A stretch of DNA of 64,000 nucleotides, from contig NZ_VFNH01000004.1 in the NCBI RefSeq assembly GCF_006715485.1, forward strand, positions 372,001 to 436,000. Direction: 5' to 3'. The stretch comes from Herbaspirillum sp. SJZ107 (GTDB lineage Bacteria; Pseudomonadota; Gammaproteobacteria; Burkholderiales; Burkholderiaceae_D). Position numbers and translations under genes: made by a program. The notes beneath the pieces are model-generated. The model was not told the origin of the DNA. It made no database searches and worked only from the letters and a program-made list of their open reading frames with translations. This document shows positions 34,609-42,576 of this stretch, one piece after another; positions within the stretch are counted from its first letter, which is position 1, and each line of letters opens with the position of its first letter.

Positions 34609-37326
34609 TCAGCAAGTGAAGGTTTCCAGGTACGAAACGATTGCCCCGAACTCTTCGATCGAACCGATTCGGCGGTTCTGCTGCCGCATGAACTCCCGCC
34701 ACTCATCGAAATTCTCAAGCAGATCCCGGGCCAATTCGAGTGGCGTCATTCCGGCGCCGTTGTTCTTCTCGAGCCGGCAGGGGAACGCTTCTGTAATGAG
34801 CGAAACAGCTTTCAGGTTTCCAAACCGGACAGCGGTATGCAGTGCCGTCTGCTCTTCATCAAAGGTAACCCTGTCGACATCGGGATTCGAATCGAGAATA
34901 AGCTCGACGCACTTTGATGAACCGCCACTGACTGCCGCGTGCAATGCCGTTCTGCCGATATAGTCCTGGGCGTCCACGTCCGACAAGCCGACGAGCAATT
35001 CAGTCAAATCGGGGTCGCCATTATCGGCCGCAATCATGAGAGGCGTCTGCTGCTTGAAATCGAAAGTCCGAACCTGTTCTGGCCAGAGTTCGGCCAGCAG
35101 ACGGATCGCCTTTCTCATGGCTGCGCCAGGAAGCTCCCTGCCAGGTCGCAAACCGCCAAGAATCACCGGCATCCGCGCCATTTTATCGAGAGCGGTGAGC
35201 TGCTTCATCCAGAGGAGAAGGAGGCTGTCCCTGCGCACATCCTTCACTTTGAGGCGTCGGAGCGTCTTCTCGTGCTGGAGCAGCCAGGACCCGAGTCGTC
35301 TCATGTCATCGTCGTGGATCAACTTGACGGAACGGCTGACGAGATCCTTTAGTTCTGCCGCGAACTGGCCACTTCTTGGATCGACACCGTCGTACGGCTT
35401 ATAGAGTGTGCCCCAGAAAAAATCTTCGCAAAAAACTGCTGTGTCCTCGAACGAACGCGGTCTTCCGGATGCCCACGCAGGTGGAACGAGATGACGGTAC
35501 AGATAATCCTGGCTCTTGCGATCCAGTCCCCGCATCGCGACTTCCGTCGCCAGGCTCTCCTTTGCGACGTCAGCCTGCAAGGGACCATGATTCCGATCGT
35601 GACACGCCTGTAGCGCCGCACGGAAGTCTGCAGCTGCACCCTCGAAGTCGTTCAGCATGAGACGGTGCCGTGCCCTGAATCGGAGAAAAGGGGCTTTCCA
35701 GATCCCGGCCGTATCACAGGCCTCGATTTCCTGCAGTAGCGCGTCGTTCCGGGCCCGTGCCTCATCTGTTCGTACCGGAGCGGGGCCGTCAAGCATCATG
35801 GCGAGTTCAGTAATCAGTGCGCCGGCGACCTGTGCTGGCGTATCGGCCAGCTCGCGCATCCGGGTGCCTGCCATGGCGCGCACTTCCAACGGAAGGGCGC
35901 TCGCCGCCGCCAGCTGGCTCACGACAAGGTAACTGGTCTCCGCGCAAACTGCCTGCCGGACCTCCGAGGCCGGCAGCGTGGCCGCGGCTCTCCGGAGCGC
36001 TTCGATGCGTGCATCTTCGTCGGCTTCCGTCTCGAGCATCCGTATTCGTTCGACCACGGTGGACGGAGCTTGGTCAGTTTCGGCAAAGGCGACAAGGTCG
36101 GGCAGAGGGGCACCGGGACCAAGCGCCATGAATTGTCTCGTCAGGCGTTCACCGAGCAGCCGGTAACCGAATCCCCTTGCAGAAGGCATGATTGCGAGCA
36201 GCAGATCGACCCTGTCCCAAGGCGCGAACCTCGACTCGAACCAGCTGTCCTGTTCGGCGTTGCTGTCCCCGTGTCCGGAAGACTGGATCGTCAGGTTGTA
36301 CACGGTGTGAAAAAGCGCCAGCAGCGACAACAGCCGGTTCCGTGAAGGGTCGGCGCATCCGGCGTCGACATCCGGGTCGCAAAGTGTCTTCAGAAGTCGT
36401 TTGTAAGCATCCTGAGCCATGCGCGCGACGCGCAAGCGCTGGCGTACGGTTTCCATGGATGGCGTCGCGTAGCGGATTGCGAGAGCCCGGACGAACGCAT
36501 CGTTCTCTTCGCCCGAGCTATTGCCGTCAATAATTGCGTGGAGCTGGGCAGCCCGTAAGGGAAGTTCGTGCGCCAGTATCTCGGGTGCGAGCTGCCTGCG
36601 ACGCACGAACTCGATTGCAGCGGCAAGCTGTTCGTCTGCCGGGGCGCCGGTGTGCAGATCAAAGCTGCCCCGAAAATCGAGTTCGGCATCGTCATGAAAC
36701 AGCTCCTCAATCATTTTCGAGCTCTGCGGCAGAGTGCCCTCCAGCCGCCAGCCCTGCAGGGTCCGCAGAGCATTCATGTTCTTGCGCTGCGCGTGCTCGC
36801 GCTGCAGCGCGCCCGCTGCCTGTTCAAGCGACTGGTCTCCCAGCAGGTCAAGAAGCCACTCGAGCACACCTTCGACAGGTAGCCGGACTGTGCCGGCGGA
36901 CTGGTCCCACGTCGGCAGGAACCAGAATGCCCCGCCCGGCATGCCGGCATCGAAGGGAATACCACGCTGGGCGCCGGCGAGATCCCAGAAGGCCAGACGG
37001 CGCGCCAGCCCCGGAACCCAGGCGTATGCCAGCATGTGCCACAGTACCTGCTGATGGCTTGCCTCGTGGGTCCAGGTATGCGCAGCAGTCGCGAGATCGA
37101 ACTCGAACCATTCGCGAATATTTTCCCGGGCATCGGTCCTGGCCTGCTCATCCATTTCGAGTGCCGAGAAAATGTCCGTCAGAAGGGCTTCCGTGAATTC
37201 CTTCTGGCGCTGCAGTGGAAAGCCAAGCTGGGTGAACTGGTTGATGTGCTTGGATGCGGGACGCTCCAGTCCGAGGCTCTGGTGAACTTCGAGGAGTATC
37301 TGTTCGGGCGAGGGGATACGGGCCAT
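34609..37326 (-). CDS. Large protein with C-terminal ankyrin repeats
   Basis: This is a 905-residue cytosolic protein. The first 750 residues are alpha-helical, without a domain I can name. The C terminus has ankyrin repeats (QQTPLMIAADNGDPDLTELL, IGRTALHAAVSGGSSKCVEL, EQTALHTAVRFGNLKAVSLI and MTPLELARDLL). There is no signal peptide. It starts at ATG 37326 without a strong ribosome site. It is divergent from the defence operon whose first protein also carries ankyrin repeats, so a shared ligand or direct partnership is possible; this is inference only. Confidence 0.75.
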   Translation of the reverse strand: MARIPSPEQILLEVHQSLGLERPASKHINQFTQLGFPLQRQKEFTEALLTDIFSALEMDEQARTDARENIREWFEFDLATAAHTWTHEASHQQVLWHMLAYAWVPGLARRLAFWDLAGAQRGIPFDAGMPGGAFWFLPTWDQSAGTVRLPVEGVLEWLLDLLGDQSLEQAAGALQREHAQRKNMNALRTLQGWRLEGTLPQSSKMIEELFHDDAELDFRGSFDLHTGAPADEQLAAAIEFVRRRQLAPEILAHELPLRAAQLHAIIDGNSSGEENDAFVRALAIRYATPSMETVRQRLRVARMAQDAYKRLLKTLCDPDVDAGCADPSRNRLLSLLALFHTVYNLTIQSSGHGDSNAEQDSWFESRFAPWDRVDLLLAIMPSARGFGYRLLGERLTRQFMALGPGAPLPDLVAFAETDQAPSTVVERIRMLETEADEDARIEALRRAAATLPASEVRQAVCAETSYLVVSQLAAASALPLEVRAMAGTRMRELADTPAQVAGALITELAMMLDGPAPVRTDEARARNDALLQEIEACDTAGIWKAPFLRFRARHRLMLNDFEGAAADFRAALQACHDRNHGPLQADVAKESLATEVAMRGLDRKSQDYLYRHLVPPAWASGRPRSFEDTAVFCEDFFWGTLYKPYDGVDPRSGQFAAELKDLVSRSVKLIHDDDMRRLGSWLLQHEKTLRRLKVKDVRRDSLLLLWMKQLTALDKMARMPVILGGLRPGRELPGAAMRKAIRLLAELWPEQVRTFDFKQQTPLMIAADNGDPDLTELLVGLSDVDAQDYIGRTALHAAVSGGSSKCVELILDSNPDVDRVTFDEEQTALHTAVRFGNLKAVSLITEAFPCRLEKNNGAGMTPLELARDLLENFDEWREFMRQQNRRIGSIEEFGAIVSYLETFTC

Positions 37327-37575
37327 GGTGGTAAAGCAGTGGAGTTGAAGAGGCGCCAGTATCCTGCCAGCACTCGAGGTTTTCCATGAAAGACGGCGTA
37401 CCCCGGCAAATGATGGTCATCCGGACTGCACCTGCAGGGGTACGCGTTCTTTCATGGACCTGCCCGGGGCGCTGGTAGCAGAATCCTGCCATCGATGCAC
37501 GTTGCACCGACCCTCCTGCAGCGACATCCCGACTGCAGGCAGTATGTCAACAGGGATCATTCAAGGAGATTCATC

Positions 37576-37659
37576 ATGAGCACACAACCGAATTGGCCGA
37601 GCAAGCAGCATGGGCAGAAGTCTGGTGGCGGTCGTGACAACGGTCCGGCCAGGAAGTAG
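37576..37659 (+). CDS. 27-residue Gly/Lys-rich peptide gene
   Basis: A tiny open frame with AAGGAG 7 nt before its ATG encodes MSTQPNWPSKQHGQKSGGG followed by RDNGPARK. Small proteins of the same style (start MS, WPS, then SGGGRxN) occur in other proteobacterial accessory regions in my recollection; no function is known. It is called because of the ideal ribosome site and the composition. It lies between the ankyrin protein gene and the Ala/Gly-rich protein gene. Confidence 0.55.
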   Translation: MSTQPNWPSKQHGQKSGGGRDNGPARK

Positions 37660-37847
37660 TTACTTCCGGGTCGATTTGCTGCAAGCTTGACGTTCGACGG
37701 AAGCAAGAGGGGCCCTCTCCACAAGGAGGCCCCGCATGCCGTTGGTCGCGGAATCCGACGGGTTTCCTGCGCGAGTCGGCGCCCCTTTGCGTCTTCTCGA
37801 AAAAAGCGGTCGGTGCTGGCCCCGGAGGGGACGTCTGCCAAGCGCGG

Positions 37848-38174
37848 TCAGTCTTCGAAGAGCTTGGACAGCCCGTAGCCAACTGCGGCAATGAGCGCGA
37901 CAGGAGCTGCCGCAGTGATGATGGCGCCCGCAGCCATGCCGCCTCCCACCAGGCTTCCGACAGTGGCCATCCCGGAAGCGATCGCTGCTCCTCCGGCGGT
38001 ACCGGCGGCGCCCGCCGTCGCCGCAAGGGTAGCTCCGGTAGTGCCTGCCGTCGCACTCATGATTGTTGCCGCGGAAGCACCGATGACGCTGGACGCCGTG
38101 GACGCTGCAGTCGCTGCGGTCGCTGCAGCTCCCAGCCCGCCAACCACGCTTGAACTCTTCATTTCACCGCTCAT
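37848..38174 (-). CDS. Ala/Gly-rich small hydrophobic protein
   Basis: This 108-residue protein is made almost wholly of Ala, Gly, Ser, Thr and Val (SSVVGGLGAAATAATAASTA, ATAGAAGTAGGAAIASG and MAAGAIITAAAPVALIAAVG) and ends in GLSKLFED. It has no cleavable signal peptide but several Gly-zipper-like hydrophobic segments. Such proteins can insert in membranes, as glycine-zipper bacteriocin-like or phage-effector proteins do. I chose the ATG at 38174; 38162 is an alternative. Function unknown. Confidence 0.6.
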   Translation of the reverse strand: MSGEMKSSSVVGGLGAAATAATAASTASSVIGASAATIMSATAGTTGATLAATAGAAGTAGGAAIASGMATVGSLVGGGMAAGAIITAAAPVALIAAVGYGLSKLFED

Positions 38175-38914
38175 GATCGCTCTAGGTAAATTAAAAAAAG
38201 TAGTCAACCGGAAATTTTCTCAGTGCAATACATTCCGATCATAAACCAGTGGCGGCGTGGGGACGATATCGCTGTTCGCGATGGCAAATTTGTCGAGCCT
38301 TGCTGTACAACATGGGTCTTATTGACAAGACCCCTGCAAAAACCAAGTCATTCGCATCTGCAGGCACTCACTCTTTGCTGTTGGAATCTAAGCAAAGAAC
38401 GTTCGCAACTCTCTGGAGCAGACCGAGTCGTCCTTCAGAACGACGTCGCCGGCAGAACTCACGCTCTGTTCGATACTCGTCTCGAGTACAGCGTTCGGGC
38501 TGGACTCCCAGACGACATCAGTGGCATGGGTCGTCTTGAATGATCGATTTCGCAGTTTCTATTTCAATATCGCCCGCACGTAACGGAACCGTCACTTGGC
38601 GTCAACTTCTTCAAACCTGCAGCCATACCATTGTGCGACAGCATTTGTCGCACAGCACATCATGATTTCTACCCAGCGCGACGACTCGGATCCGGCTTTG
38701 ACTCGGCCCGCAGAACTGCCGATGCCGAATCCGCAACAGATTGCGAGAAAAACCATGCGGTTTAACGTTCTGTTGTCTTAACCAGCAGCAAATGATGGAT
38801 AATGCTTTTTCATAACTTGTTTTTCTTTAAGTTAAAGTCTTAGTAGCAAGCAATGCCCCAAGTGTCCTTATACCGTACCTCAACCTGCCAAGTCCTCCCG
38901 GTCGGGAGCAGGCA
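38175..38914. other. Regulatory stretch before the ankyrin-sigma operon
   Basis: These 740 bp hold no gene I can support. Open frames at 38223-38543 and 38596-38781 on the plus strand have no recognisable domains or good starts. The right part is AT-rich (38770-38850) and is the likely promoter of the six-gene operon. It includes the inverted repeat CTTTAA-G-TTAAAG at 38825-38837, 78 nt before the first ATG, a candidate operator. Confidence 0.5.
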
Positions 38915-41065
38915 ATGCTAGGGACCCTGATGACCGAGAAGAAGCTGGGCGCGCTGTTCCGCCTGGCGATCAGATCCGGTGCCGCCGATGCGATTGCCTT
39001 GCATATCCAGCGTGGCGAGCCCGTCAATGGAAGGGATGGCGCCGGACTCACACCTCTGATGCTGGCTGCGATGCACAATCAGCTTGGCGTCTGTGTCAAG
39101 CTGCTCGACATCGGAGCTGATCCTGCATTAGTCGACTCCGCTGGCCGCACAGCTCTTGAACTGGCTGCCGGACAAGGACATTCGGCTGTGGCGGATTTAC
39201 TGTCCGGGTTCGAGCTTCCTGGTCCGGGCTCTCCCGACGTTCCTGGATACGAAACATCTTCGCTGGCGGACGAACAGCCGGTGCCCGGTACGGTGCCCGA
39301 CGTGCTGATCGAGTCGGTCTCTGTCGAAATTGCTGGACTCACGAAGGTCGTCGCCGCGACGAGCGAAGCGCTGCCCGTCACGCTGCTTGAGGACGCGGAT
39401 GGGGCCTCGCATGAAGAACCTGACGACGATACCGACGGTTGGCTGCCGGACGAGGCTGTCATTCCACCGTCTCACGACGCCGAGTGTGTAGCGGCTGCCA
39501 GCCAGGCTCAGCGATCGCTGTCCACGCATCGTCGCGTGAGTACCGAAACCGATTGGTCCGACATCGAATTCACGCTTCCGGAAATCGTGTTGCAGGTGCC
39601 TGCCGTTTCCCACAGCGAAATGCCGGCCATCGAGGAGCTGATCGCGATCGGACTTGGCAACGGTCTCGTCACTGCGGGAGACTTCTGGCATGCGCTGGAA
39701 TCCGACTGCGGATCACGGATCGACGATGCCGGCGTTGCACTGCAGCGTGTGCTGGACGACCTGGGCATCTTCCTGGAAAACCGAAGTCGTACGTTCAGTA
39801 CACGGCCGGCCGTGAACCCGGAAGAAGTCCTCGAGGCGCTCGACGCATTCGAGGAGTATCTGCCGGAACCAGCGGACCCGGCCGTCTATCACCTCGCCAG
39901 CGCACGAAAGTCCGAACTCATCAAGCGCCAGGACGAGGAACGGATCGGCCGTCGCATGGACATGGCGCTCGGATCGCTGACCCGGGCGCTCGTATCGCTT
40001 CCCGAGAGCGATTGGCAGATGGTCTTCCGTGCGGACGTGTCGCCCGATGCGAGTGGCGAGAGCCCTGAGGAGGGTGACGAATTCGCGGGCACGACGAACG
40101 GAACGAACGACGTGGAGGACGATGCGGACAACGGGCAGCTCGACTTCCGCACTTACGTTGCGCGTATCAGGAGCGGCATGGCCGAATACGGTCGGGAAGC
40201 CGCAGTTCCGAGGCCACGGCCCCAGGAGCTGACCAGGCTGCTCGAACTCGGGAAGGAGCACGTGTCGGCACTGGCCGGCAACATTGTCGACGCCGTCGAC
40301 AGCTACGAGCGCGCGCGTGACCAGCTCGTTCTCGCCAACCTGCGCCTGACAGTGCACATCGCGTACAGCTTTCGTGGACGCGGCCTGCCACTGGAAGATC
40401 TCATCCAGGACGGCCATCTTGGGCTGATGCGCGCTGCCGAGAGGTTCGACTTCCGACGCGGCTTCAAGTTTTCCACCTACGCGACTGCATGGGTACGCCA
40501 GAGCATCGGTCGGGGTCTGGCCGACACCGCGCGAACAATTCGAATGCCCGTGCATATGGTTGAAAAGGTCAACCTGATCGACCGCACGCGTCGTGACCTG
40601 AGCCGAGGACGCGACCGCGGCGCTTCCGTCTACGAGATCGCGGAACGGTTGTCGTTGACCGCGGAGAGCGTGCAGCGGATCGTCGGCCTGGATAGGCAGG
40701 TGTTTTCCCTTGACGATTGCGGTACCGATGACGCTCCGGATACCCCGTCCCCGTTTTCGATTGTGGATCCAGCGCCCGATCCGTTCAAGGTCGCTGCAGA
40801 TCGAAGCTTGTCGCTCGCGATCGAAAAGTTGTTTGGCGAACTCAAGAACCGCGAGAGCAAGGTGCTGGCCCTTCGATTCGGCCTTGGCGGACTCGACCCC
40901 ATGACGCTCGAGGAAGTCGGCACCGCTTTCGATGTCACGCGAGAGCGTATTCGCCAGATCGAAGCAAAGGCCATTGGCAAGCTGCGGCATCGCTCGCGAG
41001 CCGAGGTCCTGCTTCCGTATCTCGATGCCGCGCCAACCAGGGAAGAACCGGAGGAAGAATCATGA
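38915..41065 (+). CDS. Ankyrin-repeat / sigma-70-family fusion
   Basis: This 716-residue protein joins two ankyrin repeats (about residues 39-97: RDGAGLTPLMLAAMHNQLG and SAGRTALELAAGQGHSAVAD) to a primary-type sigma factor. After an acidic linker, residues 244-295 (IEELIAIGLGNGLVTAGDF and VLDDLGIF) resemble sigma region 1.1. Residues 460-550 hold region 2 to 3.0 (LVLANLRLTVHIAYSFRGRG, LPLEDLIQDGHLGLMRAAER and FSTYATAWVRQSIGRGLAD), and residues 640-700 hold region 4 (LRFGLGGLDPMTLEEVG and VTRERIRQIEAKAI). GGGAG stands 6 nt before the ATG. It overlaps the MORC ATPase gene by 4 nt, so a dedicated sigma factor heads a defence-like operon. It may direct RNA polymerase to the operon or sense phage via the ankyrin part. 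Confidence 0.88.
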   Translation: MLGTLMTEKKLGALFRLAIRSGAADAIALHIQRGEPVNGRDGAGLTPLMLAAMHNQLGVCVKLLDIGADPALVDSAGRTALELAAGQGHSAVADLLSGFELPGPGSPDVPGYETSSLADEQPVPGTVPDVLIESVSVEIAGLTKVVAATSEALPVTLLEDADGASHEEPDDDTDGWLPDEAVIPPSHDAECVAAASQAQRSLSTHRRVSTETDWSDIEFTLPEIVLQVPAVSHSEMPAIEELIAIGLGNGLVTAGDFWHALESDCGSRIDDAGVALQRVLDDLGIFLENRSRTFSTRPAVNPEEVLEALDAFEEYLPEPADPAVYHLASARKSELIKRQDEERIGRRMDMALGSLTRALVSLPESDWQMVFRADVSPDASGESPEEGDEFAGTTNGTNDVEDDADNGQLDFRTYVARIRSGMAEYGREAAVPRPRPQELTRLLELGKEHVSALAGNIVDAVDSYERARDQLVLANLRLTVHIAYSFRGRGLPLEDLIQDGHLGLMRAAERFDFRRGFKFSTYATAWVRQSIGRGLADTARTIRMPVHMVEKVNLIDRTRRDLSRGRDRGASVYEIAERLSLTAESVQRIVGLDRQVFSLDDCGTDDAPDTPSPFSIVDPAPDPFKVAADRSLSLAIEKLFGELKNRESKVLALRFGLGGLDPMTLEEVGTAFDVTRERIRQIEAKAIGKLRHRSRAEVLLPYLDAAPTREEPEEES

Positions 41066-42576
41066 GCAGAGCGGGTTTTCGCCATGCACCGCCACGCGCA
41101 GTGGCGATGATCGAGGCGTTGCGTGGCCTCGGCTACAGTACCGCGACGGCGCTGGCGGACATCATCGACAACAGCATTGCCGCCGGCGCGACGACCGTCG
41201 ATCTGACCTTCGTCTGGAACGGACCCGGGAGCAGCGTCCGCATCGAGGATGATGGACACGGGATGAGCGCTGCGGAACTCGACTCGGCAATGCGCCTGGG
41301 GGACAGGAATCCGCTGGACCAGCGCAGCGAAAACGACCTGGGCCGCTTCGGTCTCGGGCTCAAGACCGCGTCTTTCTCGCAGTGTCGCCGTCTCACGGTG
41401 GCGACCACCGGGAAGGACGGGCTGCAGTGCCTGCGCTGGGATCTCGATGTACTGGCGGCGAGTACGGATGACGGCTGGCATCTGCTGGAAGGGCCGGACG
41501 ACAGCGCTGCCGCACTGGTCGCCGACTTCGGCACGCGCAAAAAGGGCACGCTGGTGCTGTGGGAGGTTCTGGACCGCATCGTCTCCGATGGCTTCCGGGA
41601 ACAGGATTTCCTTGACCTGATCGACCGGGTCGAGCGTCATCTCTCGATGGTATTCCACCGCTACCTGGAAGGGGCACGTCCTCTGCTGCGGTTGCGCATT
41701 GCGGGCAAGAGCATCGCACCATGGGATCCGTTCCTGAGCGGTCACCCGGCCAAGCCCTGGCATTCTCCACCCGCGTCCGCACCAGGAATGCCGGGCGTCG
41801 AGGTGGAGTGTCATGTCCTGCCTCACAAGGACCGCTTGAGCGCGAAGGAATTCGAGTCGGCGCAAGGGCCGGACGGCTGGACCGCACAGCAGGGGTTCTA
41901 CGTGTATCGCAACCAGCGCCTGCTCGTGGCCGGCAGCTGGCTCGGACTCGGTCAGGGGCGGGGCTGGACCAAGGATGAGGCCCATCGGCTCGCACGCATC
42001 CGTCTGGACATCCCGAACTCCGCCGACGCCGCGTGGAAGATCGACATCCGCAAGTCGACCGCGAGGCCGCCAGTCGAGATCCGGGCCTGGCTCGCGAAGC
42101 TGGCCGACGACACCCGGGCCAGGGCCCGGCGTGCGTTCGCGATGCGCGGGCAGGCTCCCCGCACCAGGAACGGCGAAGTGGTAAGCCAGGTCTGGCAGTC
42201 GCATCATTTTTCGGGCGGCATGCGCTACCGGATCGACACGACCCATCCGGCCGTACGTGCGGTGCTGGACGACGCGAAGGGGCTGGCACCGCAGGTGCTG
42301 GCGATGCTGCGGATTATCGAGGAAACCGTGCCGGTGCAGCGCATCTGGATCGACACGGCCGAGCAGCGCGAAACTCCGCGAACCGGCTTTGCTGGCGAGC
42401 CTGCGGCGGCGGTGATGGACGTGCTGAAGATCATGTACAGGAACATGGTGCAGCTCAAGGGAATGTCGCCATCGCAGGCCCGCAGCCGTCTCCTGCTGAC
42501 CGAACCATTCCAGAACCATCCCGAGCTGGTGGCTGCGCTGCCGGACGATCCAACCGAACAGGAACAGAAGCAATGA
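41062..42576 (+). CDS. MORC/MutL-like GHKL ATPase
   Basis: This 504-residue protein has a GHKL (HATPase_c_3) domain: N-box TALADIIDNSIAAGAT (about residues 32-47), G1 box RIEDDGHGMSAAEL, and G2 box DLGRFGLGLKTASFSQC. The rest is a transducer-like domain and an unassigned helical C terminus. Prokaryotic MORC-like ATPases of this shape were predicted by comparative genomics to work in restriction-type systems next to Z1 and PD-(D/E)XK genes, as here. It overlaps both neighbours by 4 nt, so the proteins are made in a coupled way. It would clamp DNA on ATP binding. Confidence 0.9.
   Translation: MSRAGFRHAPPRAVAMIEALRGLGYSTATALADIIDNSIAAGATTVDLTFVWNGPGSSVRIEDDGHGMSAAELDSAMRLGDRNPLDQRSENDLGRFGLGLKTASFSQCRRLTVATTGKDGLQCLRWDLDVLAASTDDGWHLLEGPDDSAAALVADFGTRKKGTLVLWEVLDRIVSDGFREQDFLDLIDRVERHLSMVFHRYLEGARPLLRLRIAGKSIAPWDPFLSGHPAKPWHSPPASAPGMPGVEVECHVLPHKDRLSAKEFESAQGPDGWTAQQGFYVYRNQRLLVAGSWLGLGQGRGWTKDEAHRLARIRLDIPNSADAAWKIDIRKSTARPPVEIRAWLAKLADDTRARARRAFAMRGQAPRTRNGEVVSQVWQSHHFSGGMRYRIDTTHPAVRAVLDDAKGLAPQVLAMLRIIEETVPVQRIWIDTAEQRETPRTGFAGEPAAAVMDVLKIMYRNMVQLKGMSPSQARSRLLLTEPFQNHPELVAALPDDPTEQEQKQ

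Noticed and set aside
42033..42572. 180-codon upstream extension of the Z1 frame
   Set aside because: It overlaps the MORC gene out of phase; the ATGA coupling at 42573 gives the natural start.
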